Part shown: positions 22,060 through 34,830 of the stretch, piece by piece | Layout: every line of letters starts with the position of its first letter | Numbering within the stretch: the first letter of the stretch is position 1 | Source of the DNA: Brachionus plicatilis | Taxonomy: Eukaryota; Rotifera; Eurotatoria; Ploima; Brachionidae | Reading direction: 5' to 3' | Length of the DNA: 64,000 bases | NCBI GenBank assembly: GCA_010279815.1 | Contig: QEOQ01000316.1 | Coordinates: 1,332,345-1,396,344 of the forward strand | Notes under the pieces: generated by a model | What the model saw: only the letters and a program-made list of their open reading frames with translations | Database searches by the model: none | What the model was told of the DNA's origin: nothing | Program-made: the position numbers and the translations under genes

Positions 22060-23338
22060 ATTTAAATTTAAATTTTAAATAATTTATTATATAAAAAAAT
22101 ATTAATTTACTAAAATTTACGATTTAGACTAGAATTCCTTTAAAAATATGTCAAAAAATTATTAAAAAAAATTTAGGTTTTAAATCTTAGCAATCGAGTC
22201 TACAAAAGTTACAGAGTGTTAAAATTATTAAAATTTTTAAATGTTATTTTTAATTTAAATTAATATAGTTGAGTTTTATAAACGTTAATTTTTCTAAATT
22301 ATGTGGATTCAATCTATTTCTTTCTTCATTTTGAATGAAACCTGCTACTGAAAAAGACTCTCAGTTGGTACTGAAAGGGGTGTTTTACAAAATAATTCCT
22401 TCACTATAATAGAAAGAAAATTTAATTCGACAAAATTCGATAGACAGCAATAAAATTTTTGCTTATCGATTTTAAATATATATATTCGGTTGATTTTAAT
22501 CGAAACAATATTCGAATAAATTTATTCGATATTAATTTAATCGTTCTACCTAATAATTTCGATAAAATCTATGTGTTTATCGATAATTCAGTTTTCTATC
22601 GATCTACCACCCTAATAAAAAGCAAAAAAATTAAACAAAAATACAAGTTATTTAAAAAAAATAAATATATGAAATGCTTTAATTGCGTAATTTTGCGAAT
22701 TTTCACATAATTTAGTGACATGTCATTAAATTTTTTAGTGACATGCCACTATAGAATCTTTTAAATGTTATATCAGCGTATCACTATAATAGAATACTCT
22801 ATTTTAAAGACATGTCACTCAATTTGAATGATTACGTTACTTAAATTTTACAATTAGAACTTTTTTGATAAAAATTTGATAAAATTAAATTCTTTTTCTA
22901 GCAAATGAGCCTGTCATCTTTAATGGTTTAAATAGTTAATCTATCTTTGTTAAAGCATGTCTGTTGAAGGTTTATTGTTCATAAAATAATTTTAATTCAG
23001 TAAAATTAAAAAAAACAAATAAAAAGTCAAGCATATTTTCTAAAAAAAATTAATTCTTTTCTTCGGGCAAAAGATTGAATTCACTTGACACATAAAAAAT
23101 AAGATTATAAAAAAATTAAAATATTTGAACAAGAGACTGGTTTTTAAAGATGAACTGGTCCACTAGGCCTAACTATTCCAATTTCTAAAAAATATTTAAA
23201 TAAATATTTAAAATTGTTAAGTTAGGAAAGACAAAATTTTAATTTCGGTTTCTAAAAGGCTACTACTTTACTCAATGATTAATTTGATGTTGATTAGAAT
23301 TTCAAAAAATCCGTTGATAAGCATAAAATATTTTTGAT
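22060..23338. other. Intergenic sequence upstream of iRhom copy 2
   Basis: No gene was seen. Imperfect repeats of AGTGACATGTCACT type occur at about 22711-22752 and near 22808. A TCGAT-rich AT stretch lies at 22430-22610. TTGATAAGCA occurs about 25 bp before the iRhom start, as it also does upstream of copy 1. Confidence 0.5.
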
Positions 23339-25975
23339 ATGAATAACGAAGACCAAGAGATAGAAATTGAAATTGAAAGAGAAAACGAGGATGCACCTCC
23401 TTTTCCACCTGTAGTTACGCCAATGACTGTCACAAATCCAGACCAGGAAAAACCATTGCAAGCCTCTGAGAACAAAAATGTTGAGAGATGGAAAAGTTTG
23501 GTTCAAGCTTCGAGAGTTTTTTTCGGAATAGACACAAAAACTGAGCCTGAATCAAATTCACCAATTTACACGAACAAAACTTTGGTAAATTGGAACGAGA
23601 GAACTCTAAAAGTCCTAAAGAAAAAGAGAATATTCGGCGGAAAAATAAAAGAGTCCGCACTGAAGCAATTTATTGAAAATATTGATGAAAATTTGCTAGA
23701 AGAAGGTGATTCGTACAGATACTTCAAAGTTACAAACAGAGTTTTGCCAAAAAGGCGTCAAGAAAATTTGACAAGTTTTATAGGAAATAAATTAGGAAAT
23801 GTTTTTCAAGTAATTTCTAAATAAATAAATTAAAAAAAATAAATTTAGTAAAATTTATAATTAAGAAACCAAAGTCTTTAAACCAAAATATCAAAGTAAA
23901 GCAAAAAATTGAAAAAATTCCTTTCTTTTATTCTCAATTTAAAAGGGTGAAAGATTTGTTCCTGTTGATGAAGACATTCCAGATTTTAGACAAGATGAAC
24001 AAAGAGAAGCTGAAGATAATGTTGATGGACCATGGGACGCGTTTACAAGTGCATGTGCAAACAGAAGGATTCCTGGTATGGGATTTTTTGGTCGACTATT
24101 TGACTACACTTTAGATCCGAACAAAGACTCGGATCTTTATACTCAATTAATAAATACAACTATAAATCACAGGGCTTATTTTACTTATTGGTAAAAAGAT
24201 GAAAATATTAAATTTACATTTTTTTTATTATATCCTTTATAGGGTTACTTTTGTGCAAATTTTAATTTTTGTTGGGTCCTTAATTGCATATGGATTTGCT
24301 CCTTTGGGCTTTACTTCTACTTATAAAGAAAAATATGTGACCACAATAAATTTAGAAAAACAATTTTTGAATTATGAGGTCAAAGATAACTTTTGGATTG
24401 GTCCATCTGCCAAAGATCTGGTTCATCTGGGTGCAAAATATGCTCCATGTATGAGAAACGATTCGGATGTTTACAAGAGAATTGAGCAAGATCGATTGAT
24501 TGAAAAAGAAACTGCTTGCTGTATTAGAAATGATAAAGGTGGTTGTGTACAAACAACACAAGAAAAATGCTCGGTATTTTTTATTTTATTAATTAAAAAA
24601 AATTGATCATTTAATTTAAATAATTATTAAATTTATATAATTAAATTAATTGTTAAAAGAAATTGTTTTCAAAATGGGATAAATGGAAGAATGGAAGTGA
24701 AATTTCGATCAAAAGAAATCGAACTTCTGGTAGTGTTTGTGGTCAAGATCCTGAGTGAGATTTTTAACTAAAGAAAAAAAAATATTTTTTTTTAATTAAT
24801 GTTTTTTGTTGAAGTTTTTGCAATGATCCGGGCTCAAAATATTGGATAGATGACATTACTCAATGGCCGGTAAATAAATTAATCTTGACAAGAATAAATT
24901 AAATTTTTATTTTTTTTTATTTTTGAAGATTTGCTCAAAACCTTCTTTGATAATTAATTCTTCAGTAGAAAAAAATCAACACATGTTTTGTGAAGTTATA
25001 GGTCGCCCATGTTGCATTGGGCTCCAGGGCCAATGCATCATAACTACTCTAGAGCATTGTGATTTCATGAGAGGATATTTTCATGAGGAAGCTAGCTTGT
25101 GTTCCCAGGTTGATTGCATGCAAGATGTGTGCGGTATGATGGATTTTCTTGATCCAAAAAGTCCCGATCAAGTCTATCGACTTTTTACATCAATATTCAT
25201 TCATGCTGGGTAATTAAAATTTAATTTGAAAAGTTAAATAAAAAAAATTTTAAATTTTATTTTTAAAGAATAATTCAACTGATGATTTCTATTTTTTTTC
25301 AATTTTTTATTTTGAGAGATCTAGAAAATCTAGCTGGATGTCTTCGCATCGGTATAATTTATTCAGGCTCTGGAATACTTGGCAATCTAGCATCTGCTAT
25401 TTTTTTGCCCTATCAAGCAGAGGTATTTACATTTCTATTGATTAGGTATTTAATTTTTTAAAGTTAATTTTTAAACATTAAAAGGCAGGACCTGCTGCAA
25501 GTCATTTTGGCATTCTAGCATGTTCATTCATTGAGCTTTTTCAAATATGGTATTTTTTGTCTCGAATATTTCTTTCTTGATCTTAGATTAAATTTTTGAT
25601 TTAAGGAAGTTATATGAGAATCCATGGATTCCATTTTCTAAACTTATCATATTCATGGTTTCACTATTTATCATTGGTTTGCTGCCAATGATCGACAATT
25701 TTGCCAACATATTCGGTTTTATATCAGGTCTTATTCTTGGAACAATATTTTTTCCAAATGTCACTCTTAATGGAAGACTTAAACTCAAAAGAGTGTTTAT
25801 TATTAGCTTAGCAATTTTCGGCTTAATTTTATATGTTGGTACATTAGTGAGTCTTTTTTACCTTAAGCCGCTAAATAATTGTGAATGGTGCAAATTTATC
25901 AGTTGTCCTTTAGGACGAACATTTTGTCTTGAGATGGATTTTAATGTTATTAGAGTAAATCAGCTAAAAAAATGA
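23339..25975 (+). CDS. RHBDF: iRhom-type inactive rhomboid, copy 2
   Basis: Ten exons with the same architecture as copy 1: 23339-23809, 23866-23895 (30-nt microexon), 23946-24190, 24243-24573, 24660-24754, 24815-24869, 24929-25209, 25269-25422, 25485-25549, 25606-25975; 698 aa. The iRhom homology domain and rhomboid core motifs are as in copy 1, including GPAASHFG and DNFANIFGF in place of the catalytic Ser and His, so it is also a pseudoprotease. Exons 1-2, the middle of exon 4 and the last 70 residues are clearly diverged from copy 1. By contrast, 24066-24302 and about 24675-25761 are almost base-identical to copy 1, introns included. The last exon ends VNQLKK. Confidence 0.95.
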
Positions 25976-26159
25976 TGATTGTCTTCTAAATTACATTCCT
26001 TTTTGTTTTTTTTTTGAACTGAGTATTAAACTTTTTTATCTGTTTTTTAAAAGATTTAAAATTTATTTTTATATTTATTAAAAAAATATTCAAATTTATT
26101 CTGTGTTTTGTTTAAAAAAAATTGATCATTTTATAAATAAAATTTATACCCTAATTATT

Positions 26160-27119
<960 letters not shown>

Positions 27120-27128
27120 TTGAAACAA

Positions 27129-27949
27129 ATAATGGATTAAAAAGAGATTAAAGAAAAAGAAAGCAAAAGAAGCAAATGTTATTTGTCTTTACTTTTACAC
27201 AAAGTCTCGTAGTTTTTGTAGTACTGCTGAACATTTTTATACTTCAAGAGAAGTTTGTTTTATAACTTTTGGTCAATAAATTTATAGATAATTTTAAGTC
27301 TAATAAAGAATAAAGAATTAGTTTTTTCACTTTTAAAAATAAACATTTTTAATTTAAAATTAAAACAATTTTTTTTTTATTAAAAATAAAATTTGAGATC
27401 TTATTAAATTTATTAACTTTTAATAATTGTGAGTTTTAATTAAAAAATTAGCATGTTTGTCAATTGCCAATCATATCAAAATTTTCACTTTGGAAGGTTT
27501 CGGTCTACTGATATCTTGCCAATTATTTCTGTAATCCACTTTCTGTAGTAGGTTTAAAATTTATTTTTCGTATTTTTCATTAATTAAATTTATTTTTTGA
27601 ATTTTGTGACCAAAAAATAATGAAATATCAAAAAAAATCAATTTATCTATTCTTGTTATGTTGGCCTTTTGTTTTTCTTCTTTCATCTTTCATTAGTTAA
27701 TCAGAAAGAGGAATAAATAAATTGAGAGCATTCTTTCAAAAAATTCAGAATAGATTAAACATTTTTAATAAATAATTAATTTTCTTTTTGTTTTAATATT
27801 TTTGACTCTAAAATTAAAATTATTTTTTTCACTTTTAATTTCTAAAATTAACTTTTAAAATAAAAATAAAAATTATCAAAATAAATTTTATTGAGTGTAT
27901 TTGATGAATCTAATTGAGAAAAAATTAATTACAAAAAAAAATTTTTATT
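27129..27949. other. Intergenic, no feature seen
   Basis: AT-rich spacer between the TYMS start and the PRIM1 stop. It should contain the TYMS promoter; no E2F-like TTTSSCGC site was found. Confidence 0.5.
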
Positions 27950-29538
27950 TTAAAAATCGCCTTCCATTCCCTTCAAATCTTTAGGTAAACGATTAAATTT
28001 AAAAAAAAATTAATTAATTTTATTAATTTAATACCACTTTGTTTCAGATTAATTCCTTTCCATGTGGACTCTAATTTTAGAATAAATTTTTCGAACACTT
28101 CCATATACGCTTTCATATCTGTTTTTTTATAATCTTTGATTTTTTTGTCTATATTAATCATATCACTACGTTCCAATTGAGCACATAATTCATCAATAAC
28201 AGGAACATTTAGTGGATCAAAAAATTCGGATTTTTCAGGTTCAATCGGCACACAAACTCGTCCTGTTTTTGGATGAACACAAAATGGGCTTTTCAACAAA
28301 TGATTAAGACCTTTGGTAACTTCAATATCCAACCGAGGATAGCAGTATTGGAACATAATTTCTTCAGTCAAATTTTGACTCAATTTAACTTTTTTACTCT
28401 AGATAAAAAAAAATATTTAGGAAAAAAAAATTCAAATAATGAGTAATTACAGTAAATTTTTGAAAATGACTTTGAAAAATTTTCCATCTTTCGCTTGAAG
28501 TCTTTCCAGCTCTCATTTTATCTCCGAATTCATCTCGACGTAAAAAAGAAAAATTAGAAATAGATAAGATTTTTAAAAAATGTCACTTATATTCTGCAGG
28601 TAAAATTGATAAAAATTTTGCCAACTTATTATCATCTGCCAGAAAATTTTGCTTGTTACAGGTATAATCCTCAAAACCTTTGGATATTATTTTTGATGCT
28701 CGCCTAATCAATAAATTAATATTAAATTCTTGGAATTTATTTTTTCCAACCTCAAAGATGGGTGTAAGTTATATCCTAAATTGACTTTTTTGGCCACGTT
28801 TTCACCACCTTTAACCACCGTCAAATACTCAGCAATAGCATATCTAGCTTGTGAAGTAAGCTTTCTAGCAGTTTCATCCGCAATCCAGCAGTGGATGCCT
28901 CGTCGACCGGAGTAAATCCAAAGACGGTGTTCAAAGCCAAAATCATCTTCAAGAAAAATTATTATTTCAAAAAAATTAGCTTTATTACCTTCAAAAGCTT
29001 TGTCTAAAATTTTTATAGCAAAATGCATCAATGGCCAGCACTTATTGCAAATTCCTGATCCACTACAGCAGTATCTTACATCATCATAATCAGTGATATC
29101 AATATCAAAGACAAGTTCTCTTTCCTCTACAGTAAGTACACCTTGGGTCCAATTTTTGGAATCTTTAGGCTATAGAAAAGAATAAATTTATTATTTGAAG
29201 ATTTAAAATTTACTATTTGGTTATAGATTCCGCCTATGTCAATTTTATAGGGACATTTTCTGAGGAGTTCTTTTTCGAACTCATTATAGTCACTAAATGT
29301 CTGATAACGAAGATAAATGTCGTCTTTTAGAGTGAAACTAAATTCCCGACGGTGAAAATTTTCTTTCTGAACTTAAAAAAAATTGATTTATTTAAAATTT
29401 TTTATATTCAAAAAAAAAAAAATATTTACTTTCACTGTAGCCTAACCATTTGCACATATTGTAAATTGGAAATAATCTTTTATAGTAAATTGGCAGCAAA
29501 TTGGCCAAAGTGTTGTCATCAATAGTGTTTTCTGGCAT
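27950..29538 (-). CDS. PRIM1: DNA primase small catalytic subunit
   Basis: Exons: 29538-29430, 29371-29214, 29169-28989, 28946-28751, 28703-28587, about 28533-28451, 28398-28035 and 27978-27950. Landmarks follow PRIM1 closely: HRREFSFTLKDDIYLRYQ, KELVFDID equivalent (RELVFDIDITDYDDVR) with the catalytic Asp pair, a zinc-site CC-x5-C-x2-C pattern (RYCCSGSGICNKCW), HRLWIYSGRRGIHCW, VKGGENV, PRLDIEVTKGLNHLLKSPFC, HPKTGRVCVPI and the C-terminal ..GDF. The enzyme makes RNA primers for pol alpha. One junction is a problem: the donor at 28586 leaves two bases but the only AG before the next exon (acceptor at 28535-28534) gives the wrong phase, so that join is unresolved. About 410 aa is expected. 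Confidence 0.93.
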
Positions 29539-30453
29539 TTTATTTAATTTATTTTAAATTTTTATTTTCTATTTGAATTTGAGAAATAACCTAGACCTTT
29601 TTCAAAATTCAAATTCAAAATTTTGTTATTCTTATTTTTATTTATGAAAATTTTCTCAAATTTTGGTTTTAACTTTAAAAATGCTGATCTTTGCATCCTT
29701 GGTAATTTTTTTTAATTTGAAGATGACAATTATAGAATCAAAATACTTTAATTAATAATTTTTTCCATTTTTATAGTCTAATCATCATAACTTTTAAAAT
29801 TCAACTTTTCAATACCATGAAATTATTGAAATAAAATAGTTAAAAAATATTAATTTTTATTCATCTGAAGAACAAGCATAAACAAGGAAAAAAATTCTAA
29901 ATAACAGAATTTTCATTGAGAGCAACATGTGAGTTATTTTAATTCTCATCATATTATCTACCAGAAAATATAATTTAACAATAATTTTTATACTCAAAAG
30001 TTTTATAGTTCCTGATCACTCTTTGTTGCCTAAAATTAGAAAAATAAGCTTTTCTTTATTCTGAACTTAAAGATTATATTCGTTAATTAATAAAATTTGG
30101 TGATTCCAGCATAGCTGATTATTTTTTTTGAATTATAAAATTAAGACAAGATTTATTGAACACACTTAATTGTTATCAATCGATTTAAAAAATTTTCTAA
30201 TGCAGTTAATTTTTTAAATTAAATTAAGTAATTATTTTGATTAAAATATAATTTAGATTTTCTATAAAAAAATTTTTTTAATTCTTAAACAAAAAACTTT
30301 GTAAAAAACTATTCAAGTGTAATTTTTAAAAATATTAAAGATTGCTAAAAAAATAACTAAAAATTTGTTATGTTATAATCATTTAGTATCAAATTTTTTG
30401 AAATTTAAATTAATTTTTAAATTGTGAATTAAATTTTATCTTTAAAAATAGAA
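29539..30453. other. Shared upstream region of PRIM1 and BRCA2
   Basis: About 0.9 kb between divergent starts. AT-rich, with no exon recognised. A further 5' exon of BRCA2 could lie here, but none showed conserved sequence. Confidence 0.5.
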
Positions 30454-33400
30454 ATGGACCAAAAAAATAAAGTAAAATTAAATTATCTGCTTCAGTCAAT
30501 ATTTTAAAATGAAAAAAAATTTAGTTTGATGTGGCTACATCAGGTTTTCAGACCGCTAGTGGTAAAACCTTGCATTACAAAAAAGATAAAGTGATCGAAA
30601 TTGATGACAAAACAAATGAAATCGGTATTGGTGAACCAATTGTGGCTGCATCAGGTTTTCAGACAGCTAGTGGTAAAACCTTGCATTACAAAAAAGATAA
30701 AGTGATCGAGATTGAGGACAAAACAAATGACATGGATGTTTGTAAACCAATTGTGGCTGCATCAGGTTTTCAGACAGCTAGTGGTAAAACCGTATTATAC
30801 AATAAAGAAAAAATAATTGAATTAGAAAAGAGCATCAAACAAAACAGCGAAAATAAATCTAATCTGGTCCAGTCAAGTTTTCAGACAGCTGGTGGTAAAA
30901 CTTTGCTCTATAACAAAGATAACATTATCAAATTTGAGAATGAAGAGAAAAAAGAAAATACAGAAAATGGTATTGAACCATCAGGATTCGAGACTGCTAG
31001 TGGAAAGTCACTTTTATTCAACAAAAATAAAATAATGAAAGTTCAGAATGATAATGAAACTACAGATTTTTTGTCATCAACTTTAGAAAAACATTTGGAA
31101 AAGAGTACCCCAGATGATTCGAAAGAAAATTTCAAACCTGTTTTTAGTGTAAAATCAAATGGCAACAGAATGTTGGATGGAAAAAAATTTAAAAGGCCAC
31201 AATTAATTGATAAGACTAAGATGAGCAAATATTTGAATTCATCATCAAATGAATCCAATAAGACAGATATTGATGAAGGTATTATTGAGTCAGAGAGTTT
31301 ATCAGAGTCACAACTATCTATTGAAAATATGAATTATCATATTTTTAAGCCCATTGGGAATATACCAATACCTTATTGTGTAATAAAAGATTTGTATTTT
31401 GTTCAAAATGCTGAATTACAATTTAGCATAGTAAAGCCAACTTTTGAATTAAAACAATCTGAATCATTTTATCCAAAAGATTCCCATGATTCATTGATGT
31501 CGTGGCACCAAAAACGATCAATAGCGACTGAAACACTTGAAAAACGGCTTGAATCCAAGAGCCAAGTTATTTTACGGCCTAGTGATAGATCAAAAGTGGG
31601 ATTTTTTTTGGGTCAAAAAAATTTGGCAAAACAATCAAAACAAATTGTAAAAATATCAAATCTAAAGATTGACTTGGTAATTTTGAAATTTTTCAAAAAA
31701 GGCGCCGTGGCTTAGTGGCTAAAGCGCCTGTCTAGTAAACAGGAGATCCCGGGTTCGATTCCCGGCGGTGCCTTTTTTTTTTTTAAAAAAAAACTTATTT
31801 TTACAATTAAAGACAGGTCCTAGTGAATTTATTAAACAAATTGACTTAAATCACTTGGACGAGTTTAAATTTAACGCAATTGATTTTAGTGACATTTATG
31901 AAGTTTTCAAAAAAAATGGATGCGTTCAGACACCTGACAATGGGTGTCTAATTCCAGATGAGAACTTACAAATTGGTTTGAAAGAATTATATTCGTAATA
32001 GAATTTAAAAAAGTTAAATTTTTCTAAATAAAATTAATTTTCCTAGCTGTTTTTTGGATTCAAATGGAGTCGATAGCAAAATAGTCAATTTAGACTGGTT
32101 TAGAAATCATTTAAAATGGATATTATGGAAACTTAAATCATATGATGAAAAATTAATGAAACATTTTGATAATTTGTAAATTTTTTTATTTAATATCTTT
32201 TAAAATTTTCTATTTAGTTTTTTTTTTTTAGAAATTTAACACCTTTAAATGTGATGAATCAAATAAAATATAGATATGATATTGAAATTGGACAAGCGAG
32301 GCGATCTTCAATCAAAAAAATAATCGAAAAAGATGATACATCAATGAATAAGACTTTAATTTTATTTTTAAGTAAAATATTTAAATCAACTAGTTCATTA
32401 ACAGTAATTTTTTTTTAAATTGTCTTTTTATTTTAATTTAACTTTTGTTTAAAATAAGTACGTAGAATTGTGTGACGGGTGGTACCCGATTAAAGCTCAG
32501 TTTGATGCATATTTAAGTGATTATCTGAGACGTGGTCGAATAAAATTAGGAGACAAATTGGTACTCTTTAGTCCTGAATTAATTGGATGTCCCAAAGACG
32601 GGTGTTCACCTCTCGAAGCCCCGGAAGAAATGTACTTAAAACTTAGCGTTAATTCGACCCGTAAAGCTAAATATTTTACCAAACTTGGATTTTTAAAACC
32701 TCAGAGACCATTGATTGTTTCCTTGAATTCAATCAAAGCTAATTCAGTAGTGGGGGCTCTAGATGTTTTAATAGAAAGATTATACCCAATAATTGTAAGT
32801 TAATTAACCCCTTTTAATTATGGATTAAAATTTTTTTTAGTTTATGGAGAAAAAAATGGACGGCTCAAAGGTTTATAGGAACCAAAAGCAAGAAGATATG
32901 CTGCTCTATTCTCAAATGATTGATCTTGAAGAATCCGAATTGGTAAATAAAGAAAATAGGTCGGAAAATTTGGAGAAAAAGAACTCTCAGATAAGAAATG
33001 TCAGTCAAATTTTAAAGATTAGAATTCGTGATTTTAATTCCAAAAACCAAGCTTGTATTAACATTAAAAATATTTATAATGGAAATAAATTTTTTGAAAT
33101 TTTATTCAAGCATGTTTATTGACGTTTTGGCAAAATGCAAATGATGTCTACGATAAAATTAGCGAAGGCGAACGTCTTTTAGTGTTCAATCTGACAGCTA
33201 GTACTCACAAGTAGGCTCATTTAATCCTCAAATCTCATCAATTATATTAGATCAATAAAGTATTAAAGAAATGTGATGCAAGATGGTTCAAATATATCCT
33301 TGGGAACGAACAGAATGACTTTTTACAAAAAATTAAACTCGATTAATTTGATTAAAAGCTCTAGACAGGTAATTATTTGAGACACGTCAATTCGCTTTTT

Positions 33401-34830
33401 TTTGACTAGGATTATTGAATTAATCACAATTTTTTCAAAATTATTATAATTGTTTTCTTAATATTTTTTCAATTTACGTCACAGGGAAGAACATGAAAAT
33501 ATATCAAAAATTTGTTGTTTTTTTAGGGTATTTTTAAGATCAATTGTTATACAAAAATAAAAGACAAATTGATATTTAATTAATTTGTCTTTTTCAAATT
33601 AATTTGTTTTTTTTATAAAAAAATTTAGCTAAAAAATTCCAAATTTGCTTTTTTAAAGAATTTCATAAATTTTTCCTAATTACTGATCAAAAAGTATAAA
33701 AAAAAATTCTCAAAATTTACATCAATTATTGACAATTTAGATAAAAAACTGATTTATTAAATTATAACCCATTTTTTAAATTAATTTTTAACAATTTTCA
33801 TAATCAAAAAATTTTTTTTTATAACTAGTTTATAAATAATTAATTTTTTTTATGATTTTTAAATATTATGATTATGATTCTTTTATTTATGAAAATTGAT
33901 AATTTTTTCATATAAATAAAGTTGAGCGAGTACAATGATATATTTGAAGGCAAAATAGGCAATGTATTTAATGAATTAGACACATGTGGCATTGTTCTTA
34001 GACATTCATCCAATAACTTTAATAATCTTGTGTACTTAACTGATTTGAGTGATACAAATTCAATTATATGCATTAATTTCCCCAAATCTTCAGAGGTAAA
34101 ATTTTATCTAAAAATTTCCGATTAAATTTTAATAGAATTTTTTTAATTTAAGTTTTATGGATTCAAAGATGTCCTCAAACTTCATAATTGTGTTGCTTGT
34201 TTGAACCTAAGAAATATCCGTAAGAAAGAAAATTTAAAGTATCCGAGTCTGATGGCTACAGAAATAACCATATTGACTCAAAAAATAAATTTATACAAAC
34301 ATCTTGCAGATTTTTATTCATCACTGAGTCAAAAATTAACTAAACCAGTAATTAGACAAGAAATTAAAAGTTTTTTTTTTTAATTTTTATTAAAGGAAAG
34401 CAAACAAAAGCTTTTTGATCTGAATAATGAAATAGACAAACCAGTGAAAGATGGAAAGACAATTATTTATGAAAATTCTTACAACAAATCTAGCAATTTT
34501 AAATTGAATATATCAAAGGACAACAAATTGGCGTCAATAATAGAAGCAGCTGAGACTCTTCCAATTGACACTAAAACTGGTATAAGACAACCAGGTCTTA
34601 GAAATAAGACAAAATTTTTCAGCCCTGTTCTTAATAGAACAAGTGAGAGCCAGCACAAAAGTCAGCTTAAGCGACGCTCAGACACTTTTGCCTATTCGAG
34701 CATGAGTTTCGACGATGAGGACTCATTTATTTCCAATTGCGACTTAGAATCCTTGTGTAATACAAGCTCAACTCTTAATGTATCTATGGCCATGTCAGAA
34801 TCGATAGCAAAGCGAATTAAAAAAAGCTAA
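30454..34830 (+). CDS. BRCA2: BRCA2 homologue, compact form
   Basis: Probable exons: 30454-30471 (start MDQKNK, tentative), 30525-31676, 31813-31994, 32047-32175, 32232-32403, 32459-32794, 32841-33054, 33111-33210, 33269-33368, 33922-34095, 34153-34347, 34396-34830; about 1068 aa. Five BRC repeats start with F(Q/E)TA(S/G)GK at residues about 14, 51, 88, 125 and 161. The helical domain contains LDWFRNHLKWILWKLKS and MNQIKYRYDIEIGQARRSSI. OB1 has CDGWYPIKAQFDAYL and PLEAPEEMYLKLSVNSTRKA. The OB2 tower insertion is reduced to about 35 residues between EKKMDGSKVYRNQKQED and LKIRIRDF. OB3 follows (GIVLRHSS, LVYLTDLSD). The protein loads RAD51 on ssDNA in homologous recombination. An N-terminal PALB2-binding segment was not seen. 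A tRNA gene lies in the second intron. Confidence 0.93.
30525..30860 (+). repeat. 111-bp tandem coding repeat (BRC units 1-3)
   Basis: The string CAGGTTTTCAGAC(C/A)GCTAG recurs at 30541, 30652 and 30763, an exact 111-bp (37-codon) period. Units 1 and 2 are nearly identical for more than 90 bp; unit 3 diverges after its first 35 bp. The two following BRC units keep the 36-37 codon spacing but differ more at base level. Confidence 0.9.
31701..31773 (+). tRNA. tRNA-Thr(AGU) nested in a BRCA2 intron
   Basis: The cloverleaf folds: acceptor GGCGCCG with CGGTGCC, D-arm GGCTTAGTGGCTAAAGCGC, anticodon stem CCTGT/ACAGG around loop CTAGTAA (anticodon AGT), T-arm GGGTTCGATTCCC with intact B box, discriminator T, and a following T tract as a Pol III stop. 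It lies in the same orientation as BRCA2, inside the intron 31677-31812. Confidence 0.96.

Noticed and set aside
22459..22710. 83-codon plus-strand frame
   Set aside because: Biased Ile/Asn/Lys composition, non-ATG start, no conserved motif.
31677..31715. Extension of the BRCA2 frame into the tRNA gene
   Set aside because: The frame is open by chance; a good GTAATT donor at 31677 and homology resuming at 31813 show that this is intron.
33840..34085. 81-codon minus-strand frame antisense to BRCA2
   Set aside because: Shadow of the OB3 exon on the plus strand, which has clear family similarity.
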